Positions 17,525 through 27,246 of a stretch of 64,000 bases of DNA are shown here, one piece after another. Below the pieces are notes generated by a model. The model did not search any database. It was given only the letters and a program-made list of their open reading frames with translations, and had not been told where the DNA came from. The first letter of the stretch is position 1; each line of letters begins with the position of its first letter. Source of the DNA: Oscillatoriaceae cyanobacterium M33_DOE_052 (GTDB lineage: Bacteria > Cyanobacteriota > Cyanobacteriia > Cyanobacteriales > Laspinemataceae); assembly GCA_015296065.1 (NCBI GenBank), contig DVDU01000054.1, positions 1-64,000 of the forward strand, read 5' to 3'. The position numbers and the translations under genes are program-made.

Positions 17525-17942
17525 AAAGCAGCCTCCAAATTGTTAATTTTTTATTGCATCCAAGGTTTCCCTTGGCCATAGTTCGACGCCGCCATCTTCA
17601 CCATCAGCCCGAGTTTTCCCCCACTGGGGCACAGTTATCCCTCTGTTCATCCCCCGGATAACCGCTTTCCCGTCTTTACTGGGGCGCCACCTCAAGCCAC
17701 TTCTCCTAGTGATTGCGGACTTATAGAAAATTTTTTTATACCATTTCACTATTATATATAGTAGATTCTTGTACTTATGGCAATCTTAAGCAAATTTTCA
17801 GGTATTAAAGTTCAGTATATTTACTTAATTGACAGGCAAAACCCAACCCGGTTTCTACCTCTTTTGTGCTGGCTCATGGGGGGTGTGGGGGAAAATCAAC
17901 TCCACAAGTACAAAGACAGATTAAGAAAATTAACAAACAGTA

Positions 17943-18026
17943 GTAGGGTGGGCAGTGCCTGACCGAGAATTATCTTCATCGTAGCAGTAGGGGCGATTCG
18001 CGAATCGCCCCTACTGCCCACCCTAC
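17943..18026. repeat. nested palindromic repeat (GGGCGATTCGCGAATCGCCC core)
   Basis: Outer arms GTAGGGTGGGCAGT (17943-17956) and ACTGCCCACCCTAC (18013-18026) enclose an inner 28-base perfect palindrome at 17987-18014. The inner palindrome recurs at 18151-18180, 19214-19237 and 24011-24034. It is probably a small non-autonomous or REP-like element. Confidence 0.8.
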
Positions 18027-18150
18027 AGAACCTCAAAACTTGTGCAGCCATGCAGCATCAGCCCACATCAATTTTAAAAATGCTATATAATCGCCAAAAT
18101 CTGCCTTATAATCAAGGCTATAGTCATTTCAAATAAGGTTGAGCCAATTA

Positions 18151-18180
18151 TGTAGGGGCGATTCGCGAATCGCCCCTACA
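18151..18180. repeat. second copy of the GGGGCGATTCGCG palindrome
   Basis: A 30-base perfect inverted repeat with TGTAGGGGCG at one end and CGCCCCTACA at the other, lying 180 bases upstream of queE. Confidence 0.8.
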
Positions 18181-18356
18181 TCGGCACCCTGACCCCTAAA
18201 TCCGGGACAATATCTGTATCATTGTTATCTGGAATTACTATAATTACCAAGGCAAAATGGCAGAAATAAATTTCGCCTCTTTGTGTCCTTTGGGCTGGGG
18301 CTGACAAACAGGAGTTTGGGGGTAGATTTTGTCCCAATATGTAACAATCGCTGTAT

Positions 18357-19145
18357 ATGGAAGGAAAAGCAAAATTAATTGAGGTTTTCTCTGCGATTCA
18401 GGGAGAAGGATTAAATATCGGCACCAGGCAAATCTTTATCCGATTTGCAATGTGCGATTTGCGCTGCAGTTTTTGTGATAGCGCTCATACTTGGCATATA
18501 ATGCCAACTTGCCGCATCGAAGCAACTCCGGGACACCGGGATTTTACGGTTTATGAGAATCCGGTGGAGATGTTACAATTACTGGAATGGGTAGAGAGGC
18601 AAAATCTGCCTGGTTTGCACGATAGCATCAGTGTAACTGGGGGGGAACCGCTGCTGCATGCGCCGTTTTTGCGGGAGTTTTTACCTTTGGTAAAACAGCG
18701 GACTGGGTTGCCGATTTATTTGGAAACGGGAGGGCATCGCCCCGGTCAGTTGCAGATGATTTTACCGCATTTGGATTTGGTGGGGATGGATGTGAAGCTG
18801 CCTAGTGTGAGCGGGGAGAGTCACTACCCAGCTCACGGGGAGTTTTTGCGTTTGTGCTGGGATGCGGGGGTGGAGGTGTTTGTGAAGTTGATTGTTTCTG
18901 ATACAACTAATTCGGTGGATTTGGAGATGGCGGCGGATTTGGTGGCGGCTTGTAGCCCGGAAATTCTGGTGTTTTTGCAGCCGGTGACGCCGCTTAAAGT
19001 GTCAGAAACTTTAGAGGGAAAACATGGGATAGGTTTGGTGGCACCGACGCCGGAGCAGGTGTTGCAATGGCAGGCTTTGATGAAGCGACAGTTAAAGCGG
19101 GTGCGGGTGGTGCCGCAGACGCATAAGTTTATGAATCAGTTGTGA
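18357..19145 (+). CDS. queE: 7-carboxy-7-deazaguanine synthase (radical SAM)
   Basis: A 262-residue radical SAM enzyme of queuosine biosynthesis, converting 6-carboxytetrahydropterin to 7-carboxy-7-deazaguanine. The N-terminus reads LIEVFSAIQGEG (7-18), diagnostic for QueE. The [4Fe-4S] cluster motif is Cys33-x3-Cys37-x2-Cys40 (CDLRCSFC). SVTGGEPLLH (about 93-102) is the SAM-binding GGE segment. The C-terminus VRVVPQTHKFMN is also typical. Its length fits the longer cyanobacterial form. The other queuosine genes (queC, queD, queF) are not in the window, and I see no preQ1 riboswitch upstream. Confidence 0.92.
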   Translation: MEGKAKLIEVFSAIQGEGLNIGTRQIFIRFAMCDLRCSFCDSAHTWHIMPTCRIEATPGHRDFTVYENPVEMLQLLEWVERQNLPGLHDSISVTGGEPLLHAPFLREFLPLVKQRTGLPIYLETGGHRPGQLQMILPHLDLVGMDVKLPSVSGESHYPAHGEFLRLCWDAGVEVFVKLIVSDTTNSVDLEMAADLVAACSPEILVFLQPVTPLKVSETLEGKHGIGLVAPTPEQVLQWQALMKRQLKRVRVVPQTHKFMNQL

Positions 19146-19149
19146 GAAT

Positions 19150-19263
19150 GGATGTTTTTTGTCATTTGTCATTTGTCCTTTGTCCTTGGTCATTTGTCCT
19201 TTGTGATTTGGGAGGGGCGATCGCGAATCGCCCCTACAAGCGGACTTGCGGACAAAGGACAAA
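19150..19263. repeat. heptad repeats flanking a GGGGCGATCGCG palindrome
   Basis: TTTGTCA/TTTGTCC heptads (about 19158-19205) are followed by a palindrome at 19214-19237 (here with the HIP1 core GCGATCGC), then complementary GGACAAA units (19253-19263). The same heptad-palindrome-heptad layout is found near 24 kb and 53.6 kb. Confidence 0.8.
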
Positions 19264-19264
19264 C

Positions 19265-19963
19265 TTAATAGTTGTCGTAGCCAGAGGTATCGGGTTGGGA
19301 TGATGGTTGTTCGTAGATGTATTCGGCGCGAGAGTTGTCTCGGGTGGGTTGGGTTTGAGATTTGGCTTTGGCGGCGCTACGCTTGAGGGCTTGAAGGCGG
19401 TATTCGTATTTGCTGCGCATGCGCTTTTTGGGGGTTTGCTCGATAAGGGTTTTGAGGGCGCTACCGAGGCTTTTGTAGGCGTTGGGGAGGGAGTAGCCGA
19501 AGCGGGTGGCGAGGGCGATCGCTCTCTCGTCAGCATCTATAGCCTCTTTGAGCGTCTTATCCCCATTGTTTTTCTGGTACAGACGATAACCGGCTACCCC
19601 ACACAGAGCCAGAGCCAATATCATCAGCAGTCCGTCTTGTACCCACAGCTCGCCCACGGCCCCTCCTAAACCAATGGCTAAAGCCGCCATTTCCCAACCT
19701 TCTTTAGGGATGGTGTCGCTTTGGATGCGGGCGACTTCATGCCAAAACAGCAGGTTTCGCTGATCCATTGCCAGCAGTTCCCACTTGGTTAAATCTACTT
19801 GGATTTCTACCTGATCTGAGCCAATTTCTTCGCTTCGGAGCAGGGGGGGATTAACTTCTGTGGTTTTTTCCACCATTACCCAGCTTTGCAACTCCGGCGG
19901 GAGCAAGCCCTTTAACCGCCGTAGTTCGTTCATTTCCGCTTTCGTTGTAGTAAATGAGGTCAT
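19265..19963 (-). CDS. DUF3318 membrane protein
   Basis: A 232-residue protein matching the cyanobacterial DUF3318 family, with the conserved opening KAEMNELRRLKGLLPPELQSW and the middle segment NLLFWHEVARIQ followed by EGWEMAALAIGLGG. Two hydrophobic spans (about 91-106 and 111-127) predict a small membrane hairpin. The conserved RFGYSLPNAYKSLGSALKTLIEQTP block precedes a basic, poorly conserved tail. The function is unknown; the family is almost restricted to cyanobacteria. The gene stands alone between queE (convergent) and the helicase gene. Confidence 0.85.
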   Translation of the reverse strand: MTSFTTTKAEMNELRRLKGLLPPELQSWVMVEKTTEVNPPLLRSEEIGSDQVEIQVDLTKWELLAMDQRNLLFWHEVARIQSDTIPKEGWEMAALAIGLGGAVGELWVQDGLLMILALALCGVAGYRLYQKNNGDKTLKEAIDADERAIALATRFGYSLPNAYKSLGSALKTLIEQTPKKRMRSKYEYRLQALKRSAAKAKSQTQPTRDNSRAEYIYEQPSSQPDTSGYDNY

Positions 19964-20034
19964 TTATGAATATGTGATAGCACAACAGGTTATATACGGA
20001 TCGTAGCAATATCTGGGAAAATCAACCGTACCTC

Positions 20035-20098
20035 TTTTGGGGGGGTAGGGGGGCGGGTCCCCGTCTCCGAGTCTCCCCGTCTCCCCATCCCCCGGTTC
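20035..20098. repeat. GGGGGTAGGGGGG / GTCTCCCC low-complexity tract
   Basis: Short G-rich and CCCCGTCTC units between the DUF3318 start and the helicase stop. They are the same unit types as at 3.3-3.5 kb. Confidence 0.6.
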
Positions 20099-23000
20099 CT
20101 ATTCGTCCTCATCGAGGATGGCGGTACGATCGAGTACGATTAAATCGCGCAAGCTGTCGCTATCCAGGTCCGCGAGCCAGTTTTCCCCAGAACCGACGAT
20201 TTGCTCGGCGAGTTCCTTTTTGCTTTCGATGAGGTCGTGGATTTTCTCCTCTAGGGTCCCGGTGCAGACAAATTTATGCACTTGGACGTTGCGGGTTTGA
20301 CCAATTCTAAAGACCCGATCGGTGGCTTGATTTTCTACCGCCGGGTTCCACCAGCGATCGAAGTGGAAGACGTGGTTAGCCCGAGTCAGGTTCAAACCCA
20401 CACCACCAGCCTTGAGGGATAAAATCATAATCGGCGGACCAAAGGGGTCATGCTGAAACCGATCGATCATATCTTCCCGCTGTTTTTTGCGCGTACCGCC
20501 ATAAAGAAAAGAAATTTCCCGATTCAGCTTTTGCTCTAAATAGGGTTGCAGGAGTTTCCCCAGTTCCGCAAATTGAGTAAAAATTAAGGCTCTATCTCCT
20601 TCTGAGAGCAACTCTTCGAGCATTTCTTCCAATCGCTGCAACTTGCGCGATCGAGCCTTATTCCCAAAACTATCTTCCTTCAAAAAATGCGCCGGGTGGT
20701 TGCAAATTTGCTTCAACTTAGTTAACAACGCTAAAATCACCCCATGACGCTGAATCCCCTCCGCCGCGTCCACCTCCGCCAAAGACTCATCCACCACCTT
20801 TTGATACAAAGCCGCCTGCTCCGCTGTCAACCCGCAAAATACCGGCATTTCCTGTTTTTCCGGCAAATCCTGAATGATAGTTTTATCAGTTTTCAGACGC
20901 CGCAGGATAAAAGGACGTACCAGGAGGCGCAAATTCTGCAAAGCCTCTGGGTCGCCATACTTTTCAATCCGCGTGCCAAACTGCTGCTGAAAAACCGGCC
21001 TCGCCCCCAAATAACCCGGATTCAGAAAATCCATAATAGACCACAATTCTAACAGGCGATTTTCTACCGGTGTGCCGGTGAGAGCGACGCGGAAAGAGGC
21101 ATCAACTTCCCGAATTGCTTTCGACTGCTTCGCCTGAGAATTTTTGATATTTTGGGCTTCATCTAATACCAAACCCTGCCAAGAAACGGTTTGCAGACTT
21201 TTGATATCGCGATAAACCAGAGGATAACTGGTAATCACTAAATCTTGGCCTTCCACGGCTTTAGAAAAATCTTTGCCTTTGGGGCGCTTGTCGCCATGAT
21301 GCACAATCACCTTAAGATTGGGAGCAAACCGTTTAACTTCCCGCTCCCAGTTAGTCAATACGGAAGTGGGGCAAACCAAGAGGAAAGGTGCTTCTAGGGT
21401 TTGTTGTTCTTGTAAGTGCAGCAGAAAGGCGATGAGTTCTACCGTTTTTCCTAATCCCATATCATCGGCTAAACAAGCACCCAAACCCCAACTTTCTAGG
21501 AATGCTAGCCAACTGACGCCGCGCAGTTGGTAGGGGCGGAGGGTGCCTTGGAGGGTTTTGGGGGGCTCGATGGTTTTGAGGGAGCGGTTATCGGTGAGGG
21601 TTTCTAGGAGCTGCTCCAGTCGTTTTCCCGGTTGGAAGTTGACGACGGGGAGTTTGGCTAACACTTTGGTGTCCCCGGTAGCCAGTCGTAAGGTATCTTC
21701 TAGGGAAAGTGTGATTTGGCCGATACCGATGGAGAAGAATTCTTGGGCGGCTCTGATATCGTTGGGACGGAGTTCGACCCATTCGCCGTTAATTTCTACG
21801 AGGGGGGAGTTGAGAGCGACGAGGCGATCGAACTCGGCTTTAGAGAGAGTTTGTTTGCCAATAGTGAGAGTATAGTCAAATTCTAGGAGGGCACCCAAAC
21901 CCACACCACCTCGGGGACGTTTGGGGAGTTCGGCGCGGATGCTCACCCCTAACTGGCTGGCCCAGCCTTCACCTTTGGTGAGAGAAGGGGGTAAAACTAC
22001 GCCCAAACCGCTGTCTTGGAAACGCCAAGCTACAGATTTGATAAATTCATAGGCTTGTTGTGGGTTGAGATAGCAATGTTGAGGGCGTTGGGTGTCGAGA
22101 CTAGGTTCGATGGGGGGATAGATGCGGGATGCTAAACCTAAGCCAGCGAGGAAGGTTTCTTGGGGATGGTCGATCGTGCGTCCGCGATGGAGTAATTTAT
22201 CGACGGGATGACTCCAGATAGTTTTGGCATCGACGAAAAAGCTGGGGGTATCGGCGGCTTGCAGACAATATTGCAACGTCCAGCGGCGATCGCCATAAGC
22301 AGGCGGGACCAAATCAAAACAGGTGCGGAACTTCTGCAACCCTGTTAAATGGTGTTGTACCGGAGCCGTCCAAGTTTTCAGCGCCCCAGCCAGTTTGTCC
22401 ACCGCCGTCGCGGGGATCACACCCTTGCCATCAGCAGCAGTTAAACCTTTGAGCCATTCTTTTACAGGAGTACCGGTGTGGGGGGTGGTAGCGTTAACCG
22501 CGACAGCGCGCACCCGCGTATCAATGGCGTACAAGAGAAATGAGTGCAATAGTGAGTGTGGTTGGGGGGGGATATCTACAGCCACCGCCGCACCGTGGTT
22601 GAGAGTGCGGCACGCCAGAGGCATATCCTGAATAAAGTTAGTGAGGCGAGTTTGGTCTGTGGCGCTGTCCAGGAGGGGTTGCCAAATGGCCACAGTCACC
22701 CCCTCACTATCAGTCTTGATGCCAGGGAGGAATTTGCCTCGGGCGAGCAAACTCACGCTCCAGCGGGCCACGTGAGACCAATAGCGCAAATCATTGCCTA
22801 ACCAGGAGCCGGTTTCTGGGGTTACTCCCAATGGCAGAGCTTGCAAAAATTCTAGGGCGGTACTGGGGGGGAGGCAGATGCCTTCTACTTGCCAGGGGTA
22901 GAGGTATTCTGGCGGCGGTGTATCCGGTGCCACCATTGCCGCAAAATCGGCTGAATGAAGCGGTGTGGGTTGGGTATTGTCAGAGATGGTGGTAGGGAGG

Positions 23001-23239
23001 GCGATCGTCATTTTCTCCCAACTGATAGAGCTTAAATCCAAGGTGGTAGATACTTTGGATTTGAGAAAATCCGTCAGCTCCTTTTTTGTCATCCCCAAAG
23101 GATGCGCCGCCAACCCTGACGGGGGTTCTAATTTTTCCGTCCCCGTGGCGGCTGATGGCAGCCGCCGCCAGGTTTCTCCCCAAACAAACAGATAGCCACT
23201 CTGATTTTTTCCTACCCAACTCCCATGTACAATTGCCAT
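20099..23239 (-). CDS. SNF2/SWI2-family DEAD/DEAH-box helicase
   Basis: A 1046-residue Swi2/Snf2 ATPase. The N-terminal half (1-540) is a bacterial SNF2-associated region. The motor starts near 570: motif I DDMGLGKTVELIAF, motif II LDEAQNIKN, motif III ALTGTPVENR, then the second RecA lobe with LIFTQF, KAGGVGLNLTRANHVFHFDRWWNPAVENQATDRVFRIGQ (motifs V and VI) and the conserved ESKKELAEQIVGSGENWL tail. It should translocate on double-stranded DNA and remodel DNA-bound proteins, possibly RNA polymerase as RapA does; the actual substrate is unknown. Length is normal for the cyanobacterial family. No partner gene is adjacent. Confidence 0.9.
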   Translation of the reverse strand: MAIVHGSWVGKNQSGYLFVWGETWRRLPSAATGTEKLEPPSGLAAHPLGMTKKELTDFLKSKVSTTLDLSSISWEKMTIALPTTISDNTQPTPLHSADFAAMVAPDTPPPEYLYPWQVEGICLPPSTALEFLQALPLGVTPETGSWLGNDLRYWSHVARWSVSLLARGKFLPGIKTDSEGVTVAIWQPLLDSATDQTRLTNFIQDMPLACRTLNHGAAVAVDIPPQPHSLLHSFLLYAIDTRVRAVAVNATTPHTGTPVKEWLKGLTAADGKGVIPATAVDKLAGALKTWTAPVQHHLTGLQKFRTCFDLVPPAYGDRRWTLQYCLQAADTPSFFVDAKTIWSHPVDKLLHRGRTIDHPQETFLAGLGLASRIYPPIEPSLDTQRPQHCYLNPQQAYEFIKSVAWRFQDSGLGVVLPPSLTKGEGWASQLGVSIRAELPKRPRGGVGLGALLEFDYTLTIGKQTLSKAEFDRLVALNSPLVEINGEWVELRPNDIRAAQEFFSIGIGQITLSLEDTLRLATGDTKVLAKLPVVNFQPGKRLEQLLETLTDNRSLKTIEPPKTLQGTLRPYQLRGVSWLAFLESWGLGACLADDMGLGKTVELIAFLLHLQEQQTLEAPFLLVCPTSVLTNWEREVKRFAPNLKVIVHHGDKRPKGKDFSKAVEGQDLVITSYPLVYRDIKSLQTVSWQGLVLDEAQNIKNSQAKQSKAIREVDASFRVALTGTPVENRLLELWSIMDFLNPGYLGARPVFQQQFGTRIEKYGDPEALQNLRLLVRPFILRRLKTDKTIIQDLPEKQEMPVFCGLTAEQAALYQKVVDESLAEVDAAEGIQRHGVILALLTKLKQICNHPAHFLKEDSFGNKARSRKLQRLEEMLEELLSEGDRALIFTQFAELGKLLQPYLEQKLNREISFLYGGTRKKQREDMIDRFQHDPFGPPIMILSLKAGGVGLNLTRANHVFHFDRWWNPAVENQATDRVFRIGQTRNVQVHKFVCTGTLEEKIHDLIESKKELAEQIVGSGENWLADLDSDSLRDLIVLDRTAILDEDE

Positions 23240-24197
23240 ATATTTCCTAACTTATACTATTAAAATAAAACGTGCATTTTATGGCGAAATTTAACTAAAA
23301 TTAATTGATAAAATTAAGCATATTTATGATTACAATAACTCTCTAGAAATTATGGACATTTTTATCCAATTTAACCATTTATTGCTACATCAGCTAAACT
23401 CTAGGCGACGATGAGGGCAGGAGATTTATCCCAAATCCAAGGGGATAGCTTCCCTGACCAGGGGTGAGGCGGTGGCGCGGGGAAATTAGGTCATAAATAT
23501 GAATTTTCCCAGACGGCAGCAATTAAGTCTAGTCCACCAGATCTCCTCCCAGAAGGATAGGGGACCAGGTAAGGGCAATTGATTAATTGCGCCTCCCACA
23601 TACTCACAGAGGTTCAGGAGTGGTTGAGCCAAGATACCTAGTGTAGCGCTCCTCTGCACCGAGAGTAACTGAATTAAGTTATGATTCTGAAGGGAAAGAA
23701 AATGCTCTCTCGAGCAAATCCGCCAAAACTCCTCACTAGGTTCGCGAGCGTTGCGATGGCGTTGCGCGACAGCAAGTCGGCGCCGCCTTCGGCTCGAAGT
23801 GGGTTCTAGTTGACATCGGCTGGTGAGGGCGGCGATGCTAGCGCGACGCTAGCGCGGCATTGGAGCAGATTTCTTTAGTCCAGTGGTTGAGGGGAGCATC
23901 GGCGCACTAGCGCGAAGAAGAGAGCAGCGTTAGGAGTTAAGGGTTTGGGGCTGGAAATAGCTGCAAAATCCGTCACTTGTCACTTGTCTGTTGTCCCTTG
24001 TCACTTGTACGGGCGATTCGCGAATCGCCCCTACCAAAGGACAAAGGACTAAGGATAAAGGACTAAGGACAAATGACAAATGACAAAGATGTTACAAGCG
24101 TTAGCCACGGCTGGGGGCAGCCCGGATAGCCCCTACCATCAGTGCTACGATGGCAAAAGAGAAAAACAGCGAGTGAAGAAGAAGGAAAAAGGTCTGC
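23240..24197. other. 958-base gene-free region upstream of pnp, with a possible structured RNA
   Basis: AT-rich DNA (23240-23400) is followed by about 260 bases of GC-rich, repeatedly self-complementary sequence (23405-23665) with no open frame of note. Then come GCTAGCGCGA-type repeats (23745-23920) and a heptad-palindrome-heptad element (23965-24085). I tested by eye for RNase P RNA, tmRNA and SRP RNA signatures and found none. The pnp promoter should lie in the last few hundred bases. Confidence 0.4.
23965..24085. repeat. heptad-palindrome-heptad element before pnp
   Basis: TCACTTG/TTGTCCC units (23975-24008), palindrome GGGCGATTCGCGAATCGCCC (24011-24030), then AAAGGAC/AAGGACT/ACAAATG units (24036-24085) that are complementary in type to the left half. 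Confidence 0.8.
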
Positions 24198-26351
24198 ATG
24201 AAAGAACTGGAAAAGTCGATATCTTTTGATGGCAGGGATATTCGACTCAATGTAGGTTTGCTGGCACCTCAAGCAGGGGGTGCGGTCTTGATTCAATCAG
24301 GAGATACAGCGGTATTTGTCACCGCCACCAGGTCTCAGGGAAGAGAAGGGGTGGACTTTCTGCCTCTGTTGGTGGATTATGAAGAAAGGCTTTATGCTGC
24401 TGGTCGGATTCCCGGTGGGTTCTTGCGGCGGGAGGGACGACCGCCAGAGAAAGTGACGCTCACCAGCCGCTTGATTGACCGTCCGCTGCGGCCTTTGTTT
24501 CCCCAATGGCTGCGGGATGATATTCAAATTGTCGCCACAACGCTTTCTACTGACGAACAGATACCGCCGGATGTGCTGGCAGTGACGGGAGCATCGGTGG
24601 CGGTGCTGCTGGCGGGGATGCCTTTTAATGGGCCGATGGCGGCGGTACGGGTTGGCTTGGTGGGGGATGATTTCATTATTAACCCGACTTACAGCGAAAT
24701 CAAGCAGGGAGACCTGGATTTGGTGGTGGCAGGGTCGCCGGATGGGATCATTATGGTGGAAGCTGGGGCGAATCAGCTCCCAGAGCAGGATATTATTGAG
24801 GCGATCGACTTCGGCTATGAGGCAGCTTGCGACCTGATTAAGGCGCAGCGGGAGCTGATGGCAGACCTGGGAATTGAGCTGGTGGTAGAGGCACCGCCAG
24901 AAGCTGACCCGACTTTGGAGAATTTTATCTCGGCTAAGGCCAGTGATGACATTAAACAGGTCTTATCCAATTTCGAGCAGGATAAAACGACTCGGGACAA
25001 TGCCCTAGACGCGATCGAAGCGGCGATCGTCGAAGAAATCGCCCAACTGCCCGAAGAAGACCCGATCCGAGTCGCGGTGGCAGAGCAAAGCAAGGCCGTG
25101 GGGAATATCTTTAAAAGCGTCACCAAGAAGCTGATGCGGCGGCAAATTGTGGAGCAAGGCGTGCGCGTGGATGGTCGTAGTCTCGACCAGGTACGTCCGA
25201 TTTCCTGCCGGGTGAGTCTCCTGCCTAAGCGAGTCCACGGTAGTGCTTTGTTCCAGCGGGGATTGACTCAAGTGCTGTCCGCTGTGACTCTGGGAACTCC
25301 CGGAGACGCCCAAGAGTTGGCGGATGACTTGCACCCAGAAGACGAAAAGCGCTATTTGCATCATTATAATTTCCCGCCCTATTCCACGGGGGAAACGAAA
25401 CCAATGCGATCGCCCGGTCGCCGCGAAATCGGTCACGGAGCCCTCGCCGAACGCGCTCTCGTCCCGGTCCTGCCCACCAAAGACCAATTCCCCTATGTGT
25501 TGCGGGTAGTGTCGGAAATTCTATCCTCCAACGGTTCCACCTCAATGGGTTCTGTGTGCGGTTCCACTCTGGCTCTGATGGATGCTGGGGTGCCCATCTT
25601 GAAACCCGTCTCGGGGGCGGCAATGGGACTAATCAAAGAAGGGGAGGAAATCCGCATCCTCACGGATATTCAAGGTATTGAAGACTTCCTGGGGGATATG
25701 GACTTCAAGGTGGCAGGTACGGACAGCGGTATTACTGCCTTGCAAATGGATATGAAAATCAGTGGGCTATCGATGGATACAGTGGCGCAAGCCATTCACC
25801 AAGCGAAAGAAGCCCGTTTGCATATTCTGCAAGAGATGCTCAAGGCTCTGCCCGAACCTCGTCAGGAACTATCCCCCTATGCCCCACGTTTAGTCACGAT
25901 TAAGATCGATCCAGAATTTATCGGTATGGTCATCGGTCCTGGTGGCAAGACGATTAAGGGGATTACGGAGGAAACTGGTGCCAAAATTGATATCGAAGAT
26001 GATGGCACGGTAACGGTGTCCGCTGGGACTCAAGAACAAGCCCAACGGGCGATCGCGATTGTCTCTGGGATGACTCGCAAGTTGTCCCCCGGGGATGTGT
26101 ATGCGGGGCGTGTCACTCGCATTATCCCGATCGGCGCCTTCGTGGAGTTCCTCCCCGGTAAAGAAGGAATGATTCATATCTCCCAAATCGCTGATTACCG
26201 CGTGGGCAAGGTGGAAGACGAGCTGAGCGTTGGCGACCAAGTGATTATCAAGGTGCGCGAAATTGATAACAAAGGTCGCATTAACTTAACCCGTCTCAAC
26301 ATCCACCCGGATGAAGCTGCGGCGGCAAAAGCAGCAGCGGGAATAGCTTAA
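24198..26351 (+). CDS. pnp: polyribonucleotide nucleotidyltransferase (PNPase)
   Basis: A 717-residue phosphorolytic 3'-5' exoribonuclease. There are two RNase PH-like domains (about 1-210 and 300-520) with the family motifs [21 protein letters not shown] and [13 protein letters not shown], separated by a helical domain. They are followed by a KH domain (about 553-615, [23 protein letters not shown]) and an S1 domain (about 623-692, [33 protein letters not shown]). It degrades and tails RNA; in cyanobacteria PNPase also supplies poly(A)-like heteropolymeric tails. Length and domain order are complete. ATG 24198 has purine-rich AAGAAGGAAAAAGG before it. The gene ends 100 bases before a strong hairpin terminator. 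Confidence 0.96.
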   Translation: MKELEKSISFDGRDIRLNVGLLAPQAGGAVLIQSGDTAVFVTATRSQGREGVDFLPLLVDYEERLYAAGRIPGGFLRREGRPPEKVTLTSRLIDRPLRPLFPQWLRDDIQIVATTLSTDEQIPPDVLAVTGASVAVLLAGMPFNGPMAAVRVGLVGDDFIINPTYSEIKQGDLDLVVAGSPDGIIMVEAGANQLPEQDIIEAIDFGYEAACDLIKAQRELMADLGIELVVEAPPEADPTLENFISAKASDDIKQVLSNFEQDKTTRDNALDAIEAAIVEEIAQLPEEDPIRVAVAEQSKAVGNIFKSVTKKLMRRQIVEQGVRVDGRSLDQVRPISCRVSLLPKRVHGSALFQRGLTQVLSAVTLGTPGDAQELADDLHPEDEKRYLHHYNFPPYSTGETKPMRSPGRREIGHGALAERALVPVLPTKDQFPYVLRVVSEILSSNGSTSMGSVCGSTLALMDAGVPILKPVSGAAMGLIKEGEEIRILTDIQGIEDFLGDMDFKVAGTDSGITALQMDMKISGLSMDTVAQAIHQAKEARLHILQEMLKALPEPRQELSPYAPRLVTIKIDPEFIGMVIGPGGKTIKGITEETGAKIDIEDDGTVTVSAGTQEQAQRAIAIVSGMTRKLSPGDVYAGRVTRIIPIGAFVEFLPGKEGMIHISQIADYRVGKVEDELSVGDQVIIKVREIDNKGRINLTRLNIHPDEAAAAKAAAGIA

Positions 26352-26451
26352 AGGACAAATCTCCTCTCCTGCCTTGTGGGCATTGGCACCGAATTTGATC
26401 TCAAATTCGGTTCATCACACCACCATCTCCTAGGGGCTGCTCATGCTGCCC

Positions 26452-26482
26452 CCCCATCCCCCCAGAGGGGATGGGGCATTTT
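26452..26482 (+). terminator. terminator of pnp
   Basis: Arms CCCCATCCCC (26452-26461) and GGGGATGGGG (26467-26476) make a 10-bp stem with a 5-base loop, followed by CATTTTTG. Confidence 0.75.
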
Positions 26483-26520
26483 TGTCCGATTTCGGGGGCA
26501 TGGGTCAGTTTGAAGACTGT

Positions 26521-27246
26521 TTATGTGTCCTCCGGCGTCGCTGACGGGCTCAGATCCTGTAAGCGATCGCGATCGAGCAATTCAATTTGCGAGCCATTAA
26601 CCGAGATTAACCCCTCACTGCTCAACCGATAAAATGCTCGCGACAACGTTGCCGAAATTGTGCCCAGAGTGGCTGCTAGTTGGCTCTTGGTTAAATCTAA
26701 CGTCACCACATTAACATTGACTCCAGGCTCCGCTATTTCTGTGGCACGAGCATCACTCAAATTCAGTAAATATGCTGCTAATCGTTGGGGCACATCCTTA
26801 AACGATAAATCTTCAATCACCGCCGCTAAATGGCGTAAATGTTGGGAAAGACTAATTAGGATATTAATCGTCAAATCGGGATAGCGATGGAGTAAATCCA
26901 GAAATGCCATGCGGGGAAAAAATATCAATTCTGCTGCCTCCAAAGTAGCAGCGGAAGCGGGAAATGGTTTCCCATCTAAGGCGGCAACTTCGGCAAAGTT
27001 TTCTCCTTCTTCAAAAATCCTGAGAATTTGCTCTTTGCCATTGGGGGATACTTTAAACAGCTTGATTCGCCCATTTTTAATGACAAAAAAACCGGTAGCT
27101 TCACTCCCCTGCTTGAAAATTATTTCTCCTTTGTTGTACGATTGTAACTGAGCGATAGCAGCGAAATTCGCCAGTTGCGTTGGAGATAAGCCTCGAAAGA
27201 TGAGTGTATTCTGTAAGCAATCGCTTAATTCTGAGATGTTGACCAT
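26521..27246 (-). CDS. Crp/Fnr-family regulator, Dnr-like, next to NO reductase
   Basis: A 241-residue regulator. It has an N-terminal cNMP-binding-type beta barrel (about 18-135; KGEIIFKQGSEATGFFVIKNGRIKLFK, GENFAEVAAL), a dimerisation helix (about 130-155) and a C-terminal winged HTH (about 188-220; KSQLAATLGTISATLSRAFYRLSSEGLI). It lacks the N-terminal cysteine cluster of FNR, so it is not an iron-sulphur oxygen sensor. The barrel and its genomic position opposite norB fit Dnr/NnrR-type NO-responsive regulators. It is transcribed away from norB across a 715-base spacer holding a perfect TTGAC-N4-GTCAA palindrome, its probable target. The effector (NO through haem, or another ligand) is not visible from sequence. 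Confidence 0.8.
   Translation of the reverse strand: MVNISELSDCLQNTLIFRGLSPTQLANFAAIAQLQSYNKGEIIFKQGSEATGFFVIKNGRIKLFKVSPNGKEQILRIFEEGENFAEVAALDGKPFPASAATLEAAELIFFPRMAFLDLLHRYPDLTINILISLSQHLRHLAAVIEDLSFKDVPQRLAAYLLNLSDARATEIAEPGVNVNVVTLDLTKSQLAATLGTISATLSRAFYRLSSEGLISVNGSQIELLDRDRLQDLSPSATPEDT

Larger units (their letters stand above)
17525..18356. other. 832-base repeat-bearing intergenic region between exporter and queE
   Basis: No gene is supported; the open frame at 17777-17962 lacks any family signal. The segment holds the upstream regions of both divergent genes and two copies of the GGGGCGATTCGCG palindrome (listed separately). Confidence 0.5.

Noticed and set aside
17777-17962. 61-codon open frame upstream of queE
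   Set aside because: No recognisable sequence and it runs into the nested palindromic repeat.
18181-18356. preQ1 riboswitch before queE
   Set aside because: No preQ1-I/II-like stem followed by an A-rich tail and no CUAG-like core are visible in the leader.
23405-23665. RNase P RNA, tmRNA or SRP RNA
   Set aside because: The conserved GAGGAAAGTCC-type, tRNA-like and Alu/S-domain signatures are all missing.
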